Source: Roseovarius litorisediminis
GTDB lineage: Bacteria; Pseudomonadota; Alphaproteobacteria; Rhodobacterales; Rhodobacteraceae
Length of the DNA stretch: 64,000 nucleotides
Reading direction: 5' to 3'
Assembly: GCF_900172295.1 (NCBI RefSeq)
Contig: NZ_FWFL01000002.1
Coordinates: forward strand, 496,001-560,000
Below the pieces are notes generated by a model, which was given only the letters and a program-made list of their open reading frames with translations, was not told the origin of the DNA and ran no database searches. Positions 1 to 7,777 of this stretch are shown here, piece by piece. A program made the position numbers and the translations under genes. Numbering within the stretch: the first letter of the stretch is position 1; each line of letters starts with the position of its first letter.

Positions 1-447
1 TTGGATCATGAAACCGAAACATTTGCAGTGATGGTTGCTGATCTGGATCACTTCAAGAATATTAATGACACCTATGGGCACGCCGCGGGTGATCAGGTGC
101 TTAAAGGGGTTGCCAGCCAGCTACGGGCCAGTTTGCGCGAAGACGACATGCTGGCCCGCATCGGTGGCGAGGAATTTCTGATCGTCACCCCAAATAGTAC
201 GCGTGCACAGGCCCGTCAGACGGCCAGCCGGCTTTGCCGGATCATTCAACGAACCCCGATCAGTGTTCCGGGGCGGATGGATCCGATCGGTATAACGATC
301 AGCATCGGTGTCACGATGGCTGTGCCGGGTGCCGGATGTCTTGCACCGACTGTCGAATCGTTGCTGGATCAGGCAGACCGCGCGCTCTATGGTTCAAAGG
401 CACATGGGCGAAACACCGTAACAGTGTGCGCGCTCTCTGCCGCATAA
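1..447 (+). CDS. GGDEF domain protein (diguanylate cyclase), 3' part only
   Basis: Makes cyclic di-GMP from two GTP. The visible 148 residues are most of a GGDEF domain: the substrate-binding DxDHFKxxND motif near residue 16, the active-site loop RIGGEEF near residue 53 (a catalytically competent GGEEF), and the closing ADRALYGSKAHGRN stretch typical of the domain's last helix. The first base of the window is already inside the domain, so the TTG at position 1 is not a credible start and the N-terminal sensory or receiver region lies outside. The layout would fit a PleD-type response regulator, but that cannot be seen here. It converges on the leftward metal-stress operon. Confidence 0.9.
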   Translation: MDHETETFAVMVADLDHFKNINDTYGHAAGDQVLKGVASQLRASLREDDMLARIGGEEFLIVTPNSTRAQARQTASRLCRIIQRTPISVPGRMDPIGITISIGVTMAVPGAGCLAPTVESLLDQADRALYGSKAHGRNTVTVCALSAA

Positions 448-507
448 GTTCATGCTCGGTTTCTGAGACGCTTTGTACGGCAGGCGGCCATGGTTGTTCA
501 AATGCCT

Positions 508-1014
508 TTATTCTTTCCAGTCCTTATGTCGTGACCAGTGGCCTCGAACGCTTTCCTGCAAGCGGTCAGCATAGGCCTTGCGTTCAGCCGGACTCATTTG
601 CGCCAGACGTTCCAGCAATATCGTTTGCCCCAGTTCCAGTCTGTCCTTGAAGGCGACGCGTTGATTTGACATGCGCGCCCGGACGGCATCGGGGACAAAA
701 GGCTCGGCTTTCAGGTCTGCAATTAACAATTGGAACTCCTCGCGCTGCTGTTGCCGGGTCGGATGCCCGTCGCGATAGGCCTGCCGCATTTGCTGTCCAA
801 TGGCCCGGCGGTCCTTATCGTTTAGGGCGCGGGTCAGCGGGCCACCGACCATATCCAGGCGGGATGGATGGCGTGCATGCCATTTGTCCCGCATAAGCAT
901 CGCACTGCCAACGGCGCCCAGCACGACAAGATTGAGCGCCAGAGAGGCGACAAATAAAACGCGCAGCCAGGGCTTTGCCCCGGTCGATTTCTTGTTTTCA
1001 GGCTGTGTCGTCAT
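508..1014 (-). CDS. Periplasmic heavy-metal-resistance / Spy-CnrX-like protein
   Basis: 168 residues with an N-terminal membrane anchor (about residues 18-40, hydrophobic LFVASLALNLVVLG) followed by a helical periplasmic part rich in Arg, Gln and Glu. A paired-helix pattern with LTRALNDKDRRAIGQQMRQ and LAQMSPAERKAYADRL matches the LTxxQ-type fold of periplasmic metal sensors and chaperones (CnrX, Spy, ZraP). Last gene of a leftward operon; its ATG overlaps the stop of the preceding gene by 4 bp (ATGA), so translation is probably coupled. By analogy with CnrYXH it could sense periplasmic metal for the ECF sigma factor two genes upstream. That role is inferred from gene order. A chaperone role is the alternative. 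Confidence 0.75.
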   Translation of the reverse strand: MTTQPENKKSTGAKPWLRVLFVASLALNLVVLGAVGSAMLMRDKWHARHPSRLDMVGGPLTRALNDKDRRAIGQQMRQAYRDGHPTRQQQREEFQLLIADLKAEPFVPDAVRARMSNQRVAFKDRLELGQTILLERLAQMSPAERKAYADRLQESVRGHWSRHKDWKE

Positions 1015-1388
1015 TGAAGGAATCCTTCTGCAATCTCGAAGGTGGCCTCGGGGGCAACGTCAATCAGATAGGCGTCATCGTCAGTTCCAAAAAAGCTATC
1101 GGCCGTCGCGACAAGCCCGTCTGGCGGGCTGATCCCCAACCAGACCCCAACCAAAGCGGCTGTGGTAAGGCCCGCCATCGAGGGCCAGCCTCCAAGTTCA
1201 CGGAAAACCTGCAGCAGCCAGGGCGCGCCAGGTAATTGAGGGGCGGTCACCGGCGTAACCGCTGCTTGCGCGTCATATGCGTCTGTCAAAACGCGCTTCA
1301 TCAAATCGGCCGAGGGTTGCGCCGGATGCTCGCGAACTCTGGCAAAAAGGTGGTCCAGATCCACCGGATCAAACTTTCGTTCAGTCAT
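1011..1388 (-). CDS. Small single-pass membrane protein, probable anti-sigma factor
   Basis: About 125 residues. The start chosen is the ATG at 1388 (MTERKFDPVDLD), which overlaps the sigma-factor stop by 8 bp; an upstream in-frame ATG at 1406 lies deeper in the sigma gene and is less likely. The N-terminal half is cytosolic and charged (DHLFARVREHP), followed by one hydrophobic segment (roughly PSMAGLTTAALVGVWLG) and an acidic C-terminal tail. This topology and the position directly after an ECF sigma gene fit an anti-sigma factor. I see no clear ZAS or other named domain. The call rests on context. Confidence 0.6.
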   Translation of the reverse strand: MTERKFDPVDLDHLFARVREHPAQPSADLMKRVLTDAYDAQAAVTPVTAPQLPGAPWLLQVFRELGGWPSMAGLTTAALVGVWLGISPPDGLVATADSFFGTDDDAYLIDVAPEATFEIAEGFLQ

Positions 1389-1974
1389 CGCTATACCCCA
1401 ATTCATTGCGTTGCCCCGCCAGTTTGGCGGCCAGCGTTCGTTTGCCCCGTGCTGTCAGGCTTTCGACGGCCTCGGTGCTGATCTCCATGATTGCTGCGAT
1501 CTCGGGGTTGGTCAGCCCCTCGATATGACGCAGCACAACCGCCTGACGCTGCCTTTCAGGCAGTTGGTTCAGTGCCTTTTGCAAGGCCACTTCGCGGGTG
1601 TGGTCCTGTATCCGTTCGGTCACGCCCGGCGCGTTATCCTCGGGCTCGGGCACGGCATCCAGCGCCAGACCCGGTTTGCGCCGCAGTCGGTCGGTGCACA
1701 GATTGGCCACCACACGGTATAGCCAGGTGCTGATCTTGGCCTCGCCTTGTCGCCAGTCCGGGGCGATCTTCCACAGCCTTAGCATTGATTCCTGCGTGAC
1801 GTCCTCGGCCTCGGCGTGATTGCCGAGCAGGCGATAGGCATGTGCCATAACCTTTGGCGTGAATCGCAAGGTCAACGCCCGCGCGGCCATTTGATCGCCG
1901 TTGGCGAACAGCACCAGCAATGCCTCGTCGGATACATCAGTCATGGCATCAAGCGGCATGTCCATTTTCCACAA
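1381..1974 (-). CDS. RNA polymerase sigma factor, ECF family
   Basis: 197 residues with region 2 (GDQMAARALTLRFTPKVMAHAYRLLGNHAEAEDVTQ, with the EDVTQE motif typical of sigma 2.2, and WLYRVVANLCTDRLRR of 2.3-2.4) and region 4 (LPERQRQAVVLRHIEGLTNPEIA, a helix-turn-helix). No region 3, as expected for an ECF factor. The 1974 start is a TTG preceded at good spacing by AGGA; ATG codons at 1965 or 1944 are alternatives. It is followed by the probable anti-sigma gene with an 8-bp overlap and preceded by the EF-hand/His-rich gene, so all four genes probably form one regulated envelope or metal-stress unit. Confidence 0.88.
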   Translation of the reverse strand: MWKMDMPLDAMTDVSDEALLVLFANGDQMAARALTLRFTPKVMAHAYRLLGNHAEAEDVTQESMLRLWKIAPDWRQGEAKISTWLYRVVANLCTDRLRRKPGLALDAVPEPEDNAPGVTERIQDHTREVALQKALNQLPERQRQAVVLRHIEGLTNPEIAAIMEISTEAVESLTARGKRTLAAKLAGQRNELGYSDD

Positions 1975-2055
1975 GCTGTATCCTGCACACAGCGAAAGTT
2001 AATCGCAAGGCCGGCAGAGACTTAACCCCTGCCGACGGGAAGCGCTGATTAACGG

Positions 2056-2700
2056 TTAGTGATGGCGGTGGTGATCGTGGTGATCGTGGTGGTCGTGGTG
2101 ATGGTGATCATCATGATGCCCGTGACCATCATGATGCCCGTGATAGCCATGTTCCCTACCATAATGATCGTGCTGATCATATCCGCGACCTTCGCGTTTG
2201 TGGCCATTCATCCTAGACATGCCTTTCCCTGAGCCGTCTTTCATCTTGCCGCGGTGGTGCATCTTTTTGATTGCTGCAAACTCTTCTTGAGAAATCGCAC
2301 CGTCGCCATCGCTGTCATGCATTTCGAACATGCGCCCCATCATCTGTGGCTGCATCTCGTCCATAGTGACCTTGCCATCGTTGTTGGCATCACGCGCCTC
2401 CATCATCATCTTGGCACGGGCCGCCATGCGCTCGGCCATACGGGATTGCATGCGCGCGATCATTTCTTCGGTTGAGATGGCACCGTCACCATCAGTATCG
2501 GCGGCTGTGAAACGCTCCTGTGCGCGTGCTTGCATCTCTTCCGGCGTCACCTTGCCATCGCCATCTGCGTCCAGTTCGTCAAAATCAAAGGCAGGGCCCT
2601 GGCGCATGCCACCCTGTCCTGCCTGCTGAGCAATCGCAAAGGTCGAAGTGGCCGCAATGGCTGCTGCAACAACTCCTGAAACCAACAACTGTCTTTTCAT
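2056..2700 (-). CDS. Secreted EF-hand protein with histidine-rich tail
   Basis: 214 residues. Signal peptide at 1-24 (MKRQLLVSGVVAAAIAATS, cleavage near AIA-QQ). Four EF-hand loops are visible: DADGDGKVTPEE, DTDGDGAISTEE, DANNDGKVTMDE and DSDGDGAISQEE, arranged as two pairs. All keep Asp at positions 1, 3 and 5 (N at 5 in one) and Glu at 12, so calcium binding is likely. The last 45 residues are a His/Asp run of HHDxHHD type, encoded by an imperfect short tandem repeat at 2060-2145, well suited to binding Ni, Zn, Cu or Co. The SD sequence AAGGAGAG stands just before the ATG. Calcium or transition-metal buffering in the periplasm is inferred from the motifs and the adjacent sigma factor and CnrX-like gene. 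Confidence 0.85.
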   Translation of the reverse strand: MKRQLLVSGVVAAAIAATSTFAIAQQAGQGGMRQGPAFDFDELDADGDGKVTPEEMQARAQERFTAADTDGDGAISTEEMIARMQSRMAERMAARAKMMMEARDANNDGKVTMDEMQPQMMGRMFEMHDSDGDGAISQEEFAAIKKMHHRGKMKDGSGKGMSRMNGHKREGRGYDQHDHYGREHGYHGHHDGHGHHDDHHHHDHHDHHDHHRHH

Positions 2701-2911
2701 CTATTCTCTCCTTAAGAGTGATCATTTTCCTGTTCTGGAACGGGGCCGGTAAGGGCCGCGCCTGAAACTGGTACGCGCAACGCCACAAATTCCGTCGCCG
2801 TCTGCCGATATAGCGCCCCAATTTGCGACATCGGGACGCAACAGTGCGATGATACCTTTATATTTGAGGCTTTCTGCCCCAATTACCGGGGATGTCGACA
2901 CGGGGATTCAA

Positions 2912-3301
2912 ATGACCGACCAAACGGTAAATAGTGAAGAGCGCGCGCTTTGGCCCGCGCTAACCAAGGGATTTCGCCGCAAATGCCCGAATTGCGGCAG
3001 CGGCCCGTTGATGAAAAGCTATCTGAAGGTGCGCGATACCTGCACCGTCTGTCGCGAGGATCTGTCGCATCAGCGCGCAGATGACGGCCCCGCCTATCTG
3101 ACGATTCTGATTGTCGGCCATATTGTGGCGCCGCTGCTGTTGGTAGTGTTTGAAACGTGGCGGCCAGAACCTTTGGTGCTGTTCACCATATTCGCGGTTG
3201 GCAGTGTCACCCTGTCGCTATACCTTCTGCCCCGACTGAAAGGGGCGGTTGTGGCGTTTCAATGGGCCAGGCTGATGCATGGGTTCGGGGGCGGCACCTG
3301 A
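2912..3301 (+). CDS. DUF983 family zinc-ribbon membrane protein
   Basis: About 129 residues from the ATG at 2912 (MTDQTVNSEE); an earlier in-frame ATG at 2849 would add 21 residues with no family match. An N-terminal zinc-ribbon-like CPNCG...CxxC pair (RRKCPNCGSGPLMKSYLKV then CTVCREDL) is followed by two transmembrane helices (about LTILIVGHIVAPLLLVVF and VLFTIFAVGSVTLSLYLL) and the RLKGAVVAFQWA signature of DUF983. Molecular function is unknown; DUF983 genes are widespread in alphaproteobacteria, often next to Nudix genes as here. Probably co-transcribed with the Nudix gene 25 bp downstream. Confidence 0.85.
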   Translation: MTDQTVNSEERALWPALTKGFRRKCPNCGSGPLMKSYLKVRDTCTVCREDLSHQRADDGPAYLTILIVGHIVAPLLLVVFETWRPEPLVLFTIFAVGSVTLSLYLLPRLKGAVVAFQWARLMHGFGGGT

Positions 3302-3326
3302 TCCTTTCACGATTGAAAGGGGTGTA

Positions 3327-4034
3327 ATGAGCATCGACAAATCCGCTATTCGAAACGCCGCCACGGTGATTGCCCTGCGCGACCGTCTGGGTGATCCGCA
3401 TGTGCTGATGGGACAGCGCGGGGCAAGTGCGGCCTTCATGCCCAACAAATTTGTCTTTCCCGGCGGCGCGGTCGATACCGCCGACGCGTCCGTGCCTTTG
3501 GCCAGCCCCCTTCCCGGTGTCTGCGCCGAGCGCCTGCGCGAAGACAGCGAGGTCGACCTGTCGCACGCCCTTGCCGCCGCCGCCATCCGCGAGTTGTGGG
3601 AGGAAACCGGCCTGATCCTTGGCCAGCCCGGCATCTGGCCCGGTGCCGTGCCCGAAGACTGGACAGGGTTTGCCGACCGCGGCCATCTGCCTGCGGCCCA
3701 TCCCCTGCAGTTTGTCTTTCGCGCCATCACCCCGCCCGGTCGCCCGCGCCGGTTTGACGCGCGGTTCTTTCTGGTGGATGCCGATGAGATTGCCAGCGAC
3801 CTGGATGATTTCAGTGCCGCCTGTGACGAGCTTTCGCACCTGCAATGGGTACCCTTGACCCGCGCGCGCGAGTTTGACCTGCCGTTCATCACCGAGGTTG
3901 TTCTGGCCGAGGTCGAGGCCCGCGCCCACGACCCCGCCCCGCCGCAGACGGTGCCGTTCTTTCGCAACGATGACGAGGCAAGCCTGTTCTTGCGGCTCAG
4001 AGGAAAAGAGCTACCGCAAGGACTGACAGAGTAA
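3327..4034 (+). CDS. Nudix hydrolase, NUDT19-like type
   Basis: 235 residues from the ATG at 3327, preceded by the SD GAAAGGGG; an in-frame ATG at 3279 is upstream of the SD and inside DUF983. The Nudix helix REXXEEXG is seen as RELWEETG near residue 92, but the Gly-rich N-part (FVFPGGAVDTAD) is separated from it by an insertion of about 40 residues, the arrangement of the NUDT7/NUDT19 CoA-pyrophosphohydrolase-like group. Cleavage of a nucleoside diphosphate linked to X is expected; CoA or acyl-CoA is the likeliest substrate class, but this is not proven by sequence. The 3' end overlaps the convergent EamA gene by 38 bp. Confidence 0.85.
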   Translation: MSIDKSAIRNAATVIALRDRLGDPHVLMGQRGASAAFMPNKFVFPGGAVDTADASVPLASPLPGVCAERLREDSEVDLSHALAAAAIRELWEETGLILGQPGIWPGAVPEDWTGFADRGHLPAAHPLQFVFRAITPPGRPRRFDARFFLVDADEIASDLDDFSAACDELSHLQWVPLTRAREFDLPFITEVVLAEVEARAHDPAPPQTVPFFRNDDEASLFLRLRGKELPQGLTE

Positions 4035-4911
4035 TCAGCGCGATGCCCGCACCTTCGCGGCGTGTGAGTTTTTCGCTGAAAAACAGTACCGAGGCAAATA
4101 GCGAAAAGATCACCTCGACCTGCCCTACGGCAAAAACATAGGCCGCGTTTTGCAGGGTAAAGGCGGTGAACCAGCACAGGCTGCCACCCAGTCCGGTGAT
4201 CCCCATCCAGACCGCCGTGCGCCGCGCCGCCCAGACACGGGCCATTTGCCCGGCCTCGCGCCACATCAGCCAGATGGTCATCGCCACCGCCTGCGAGGTG
4301 GTCACCACGGCCAGCGTGCAAAGGGCGCGCAGCAAAGGATCGTCGCTGGCGATTTCAAGGGTGGCCCCGCGGTACCCCACCGCAGAGATGGCAAAAAGCG
4401 CCCCACCCGCCAGGCCCAGCCCCGCCGCGCGATTGAAAATCCGCCGGTGCCAGCGCCCCGACAGCCCCGGCGTGTCCGACAGGATCAGTACGCCCGCCAA
4501 GCCCAGCACAATGGCCCCCAGCCCCATCAGCGACACCCGATCGCCCAGCACCACAAGGCCGACAAGGGCGGTCTGCACAACTTCGGTTTTCTTGAAGGTG
4601 ATGCCGACGGCGAAATTGCGCTGCGAGAACAGCGCCACAACGCACCATGTCGCCAGAATCTGGCTTAGCCCGCCGGTCATCGCATAGACCCAGAACCAGC
4701 CCGACAGGGGCGGCAGGCCCACGCCCGACCACCAAAGATAGGCCACCGTCATGCTGACCACGAAAGGCATCGAATAGAAAAACCGCGCCAGCGTGGCCCC
4801 GCCGGTGCTGAGCGTGCCCATGCTGAGGTGTTTTTGCAGCATGAAACGCAGCGTCTGAAACGCCGCCGCCGCAATTGAAAGAAGTATCCAGGCCTGCATG
4901 AGGCCCGTCAT
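3997..4911 (-). CDS. EamA/DMT family permease
   Basis: 304 residues, about ten hydrophobic segments in two homologous halves, the second half containing GLGGSLCWFTAFTLQNAAYVFAVGQVEVIFSL and ending in a typical DMT tail (GIALITLSVLAVALFL). Drug/metabolite transporter superfamily; the substrate cannot be read from sequence. Located in the cytoplasmic membrane. Its start is 91 bp from the stop of the desaturase gene on the same strand only if the two are read in series (desaturase upstream, spacing 9 bp), so they are probably one operon with the DUF2061 gene. Confidence 0.85.
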   Translation of the reverse strand: MTGLMQAWILLSIAAAAFQTLRFMLQKHLSMGTLSTGGATLARFFYSMPFVVSMTVAYLWWSGVGLPPLSGWFWVYAMTGGLSQILATWCVVALFSQRNFAVGITFKKTEVVQTALVGLVVLGDRVSLMGLGAIVLGLAGVLILSDTPGLSGRWHRRIFNRAAGLGLAGGALFAISAVGYRGATLEIASDDPLLRALCTLAVVTTSQAVAMTIWLMWREAGQMARVWAARRTAVWMGITGLGGSLCWFTAFTLQNAAYVFAVGQVEVIFSLFASVLFFSEKLTRREGAGIALITLSVLAVALFL

Positions 4912-4920
4912 GCACCCAAT

Positions 4921-5820
4921 TTACGGCTTAGGCCAGAGCGGATGCGGCACCGGATCCTTGGCGCGCCAGAAATGGCGCCGGAAAATCTGCCCGTAAGACC
5001 GGTAGTGGTAACTGTCATTGCGGGTCAGAAAGGTCTCGCGGTTCTCGGCGAACAGACGGGGCAACGTGTACCATGCCGCCTTGGGGTGCAGGTGATGTAC
5101 CACGTGATAATTGTTGTTGAGAAAAATCAACGCCAAGAACCCGCGGTCCTCGATAACAACGGTCCGTCCCGTAGTGTGTTCGTGGGCCCGATGCTCCAGA
5201 AACGTACGAATCTTGAGGATGGACAACCCGGCATAGGCCGACAGAAGATAGGCCCAGAGCGGCATTGGTGTCCAGACCACCCAGACCAAAACCGGAAGCA
5301 CTGCAGGGATCTGCCAAAGCCATCCTTTCAACGTCGTTCGGTCGCCGCTGCGGATGGCGCGCCAGTCGGCGGTCATAAAGGAAATCTGTCCCACCAGCGG
5401 CCCCACCAACAACCGCCCGAACAGCGTGTTGTTGAACATCAAAATGCGCTGCAGGGGACGTGACAATCTGGCCCAGACCTTTGGATCCATATAGTTGGAT
5501 TCGGGGTCGTCATAAGGATCTGTCAGCCGCGAGTCCTGATGGTGTGCAAGGTGGGTGTCGCGAAAGCGCTGATAGGGCACGAACAGTCCCAAACACGGGA
5601 ACACAAGCGTTTCGTTCAATGCTTTGACCCGAAATGGATGCCCGTGCAGAGCTTCGTGGGTCAGCGACGAATGCAGGGCAATGAAGACCGTGGTCAGAAC
5701 CATGCCCAAGGGCAGCCACAGGACCGTTGCCCAAGTGGTGGAAGTCATCCAGCCCGCGTAACAGATCACGACCAGTGCAAGCGTCGGCAATTCAACTTTC
5801 ACCCGGGGCATTTTACCCAT
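4921..5820 (-). CDS. Membrane fatty-acid desaturase family protein
   Basis: 299 residues with the three His boxes of the membrane di-iron desaturase/hydroxylase family: HSSLTHEALHGHP (HxxxxH type) near residue 50, HLAHH near residue 90 and NNYHVVHHLHP near residue 236, spaced by hydrophobic segments. Members act on acyl lipids or carotenoids with O2 and an electron donor; which substrate applies is not evident. An in-frame Met at residue 4 is an alternative start. The first 8 bp overlap the end of the DUF2061 gene, and the EamA gene follows 9 bp downstream. Confidence 0.85.
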   Translation of the reverse strand: MGKMPRVKVELPTLALVVICYAGWMTSTTWATVLWLPLGMVLTTVFIALHSSLTHEALHGHPFRVKALNETLVFPCLGLFVPYQRFRDTHLAHHQDSRLTDPYDDPESNYMDPKVWARLSRPLQRILMFNNTLFGRLLVGPLVGQISFMTADWRAIRSGDRTTLKGWLWQIPAVLPVLVWVVWTPMPLWAYLLSAYAGLSILKIRTFLEHRAHEHTTGRTVVIEDRGFLALIFLNNNYHVVHHLHPKAAWYTLPRLFAENRETFLTRNDSYHYRSYGQIFRRHFWRAKDPVPHPLWPKP

Positions 5821-6019
5821 GAGAGCGACCCCAACGGATATTGGCCCAGATGCGCTCGTAAACCACGTAGGTGCTTAGCCCGATGGCTGTATTGATCAGC
5901 GCCATGGCCGCGCCGACAGAGGTTGAACCGGTCATGATCAAGCCGACAAGGCTCATCATCATCAGGCCAATAGCATTCCATACAAGCGCCTTGACCATTG
6001 TGCGTTGCCGCGATTCCAT
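5813..6019 (-). CDS. DUF2061 membrane protein
   Basis: 68 residues from the ATG at 6019 (MESRQRTMVKALVWN), which has GGGAAG at suitable spacing; a GTG at 6043 would add 8 residues. It shows the DUF2061 pattern: an RxxxKxLxWR/N-like start, a hydrophobic hairpin (AIGLMMMSLVGLIMTGSTSVGAA with AMALINTAIGLSTYVVYERIW) and a short basic C-terminus (YERIWANIRWGR). Function unknown; two transmembrane helices. It leads the desaturase-EamA operon, overlapping the desaturase start by 8 bp, which suggests a membrane-lipid-related context. Confidence 0.85.
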   Translation of the reverse strand: MESRQRTMVKALVWNAIGLMMMSLVGLIMTGSTSVGAAMALINTAIGLSTYVVYERIWANIRWGRSHG

Positions 6020-6124
6020 TCCGCTTCCCAGAGTTTGTTTCACAAAAGCGTTACGACAGAAAAGGAAGACAGGGCATTTCGTTTATAGTTAACATTTACC
6101 TGCAACGATGATAAAAATCATCAC

Positions 6125-6991
6125 ATGCCATATAAAACCGACAAACGACTGCGCGCTGACCTGTTCCGCACCCGCTTGGGAGATGCCATGCGTGACCGCG
6201 GCACCAACCAAAGTGCTTTGGCGCGTGCGGTTGGCGTTGATCGTTCCACTATCTCTCAGTTGTTGAAGGGGGCCGGGGCGCGCCTGCCCAATGCGCAGGT
6301 CGTCGGGGAATGCGCGGCGGCACTTGGCGTTTCGGCAGATTGGTTGCTGGGCCTTACGGACCGGCCTGAAACGGCTGCTGACATTCTGGCCAATACGCTG
6401 TCGCTGACAGAGGCGCCCCGTGCTTTGGTGGACGAGCAGATTTTTCAGTGGCACAAAGAGGCCGCAGGTTACAAAATTCGCCACGTTCCCGCGGGTCTGC
6501 CCGATATGCTCAAGACGCGCGCGATGCTGGAATGGGAATACGCCCCGCATCTGGCGCGCAGTGCCGATCAGGCCATAGGTGCTTCAGAGGACAGGTTAAG
6601 CTGGATACGCGGTGCCCATTCGGATTATGAAATTGCACTGCCGCTTTTCGAATTGCACAGTTTTGTCCATGGCGAGGGCTATTACGCCAGCCTGCCCAAA
6701 GCGGTCCGGCAGGAACAGGTGACCTATCTGCTTGAGGTAAGCCAGCAACTTTATCCGCGTCTGCGCATATACCTGTATGATGCACGGCGGATTTATTCGT
6801 CACCGCTCACCATTTTCGGCCCGCTTCTGGCAGTGCTTTATATCGGGCAAAACTACATGGCTTTTCGCGATACCGAACGGGTTCAGGCGATCACCGGGCA
6901 TTTTGATTATCTGGTGCGAGAGGCAGCCGTCACAGCCCGCGAACTGCCCGGACACCTGCGCAGCCTTTGGGCCGAGGTGGAAGGCGCCTGA
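6125..6991 (+). CDS. XRE-type helix-turn-helix regulator with large C-terminal domain
   Basis: 288 residues. An N-terminal lambda-repressor-like HTH spans about residues 15-75 (QSALARAVGVDRSTISQLL is the HTH core, ending VSADWLLGLTD). The remaining 200 residues have no motif I can name; they contain a hydrophobic, aromatic-rich stretch (FGPLLAVLYIGQNYMAF) that may be a ligand-binding or dimerisation fold. The family is common in Rhodobacterales as a stand-alone regulator. It is transcribed away from the DUF2061-desaturase operon across a 105-bp gap, so it may regulate that operon; this is inferred from position only. No clear SD precedes the ATG. Confidence 0.8.
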   Translation: MPYKTDKRLRADLFRTRLGDAMRDRGTNQSALARAVGVDRSTISQLLKGAGARLPNAQVVGECAAALGVSADWLLGLTDRPETAADILANTLSLTEAPRALVDEQIFQWHKEAAGYKIRHVPAGLPDMLKTRAMLEWEYAPHLARSADQAIGASEDRLSWIRGAHSDYEIALPLFELHSFVHGEGYYASLPKAVRQEQVTYLLEVSQQLYPRLRIYLYDARRIYSSPLTIFGPLLAVLYIGQNYMAFRDTERVQAITGHFDYLVREAAVTARELPGHLRSLWAEVEGA

Positions 6992-7075
6992 TCCGGCTTC
7001 GGTTCACATGATGCCAGGGCCAAAGCCTTGCCGAACGTCACTAAGATAGCGGGCCGGGTCGCGCAGTTTTTTCAG

Positions 7076-7777
7076 TCAAACCCAGCTAACATCGCCCAGA
7101 AAAATATAGCCCGCGCCGTAGATGGTTTTGATCAGCCTTGGGTTTTTGGGGTCTTCACGCAATTTGGTGCGCAGGCGAGAAATACGCACGTCCATCGCCC
7201 GGTCAAAGCTTTCACCGGCGGCGCCGCCAAGTACTTCCTGCATTGACTGACGCGAGATCAGGCGTTTGGGGCGTTCCAGAAAGAGGCGCAGCACTTCACC
7301 TTCTGCGTGGGAAAAGGGGGTTTCCTGTCCGGTCTGGTCTTCCAGAATGTAGCGGTCGAAATGGGCAACCCACCCGTTGAAATGCGCGGTTTCTCCGGTC
7401 TGAGGCGTGGTCGTGCCACGGCGCAGGCGGGCCCTGATGCGGGCAACGACCTCGGCGGGGTCAAAAGGCTTGATGATATAGTCATCAGCCCCCAGTTCCA
7501 GTCCGGTCACCCGGTCCTGCACCTGTGCACGGCCCGAGATTATGATCACGGTTGCCCCCTGTTCCAGCGCCAGCCGGTGCACCAGTGTCAGCCCGTCGCG
7601 GTCGGGCAGCGACAGGTCCACCAGACACACGTCTGGCGTGGTCGTGCGCAAGGCGGCCTCAAATTCGGTTGCGCGGCCAAAGGTCATGGTGCGAAAACCC
7701 GCGTCTTCCAGCGCATCCGACAACATGGTGCGAATGGCGGGCTCGTCGTCAAGGATGGTCACAAGGGGGGCGGTCAT
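7076..7777 (-). CDS. OmpR-family response regulator
   Basis: 233 residues. Receiver domain 1-120 with acidic pocket (DDEP near 11), phospho-acceptor Asp in CLVDLSLPDRDG (about residue 54), conserved Thr/Ser switch (VIIISGRA) and Lys in YIIKPFDP. The C-terminal winged helix 130-230 (EGEVLRLFLERPKRLISRQ, RTKLREDPKNPRLIKTIYGAGYIF) is of OmpR/PhoB type. The ATG overlaps the histidine-kinase stop by 4 bp, so the two are a cognate pair. Targets are not evident. Confidence 0.93.
   Translation of the reverse strand: MTAPLVTILDDEPAIRTMLSDALEDAGFRTMTFGRATEFEAALRTTTPDVCLVDLSLPDRDGLTLVHRLALEQGATVIIISGRAQVQDRVTGLELGADDYIIKPFDPAEVVARIRARLRRGTTTPQTGETAHFNGWVAHFDRYILEDQTGQETPFSHAEGEVLRLFLERPKRLISRQSMQEVLGGAAGESFDRAMDVRISRLRTKLREDPKNPRLIKTIYGAGYIFLGDVSWV

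Noticed and set aside
2056..2150. His-rich repeat tract read as a CRISPR-like or satellite repeat
   Set aside because: It encodes the His/Asp tail of the EF-hand protein in frame and has no spacers.
3218..4321. 367-codon and 240-codon minus-strand frames over the Nudix gene
   Set aside because: Arg/Ala/Gly-rich shadow translations of the plus-strand Nudix gene.
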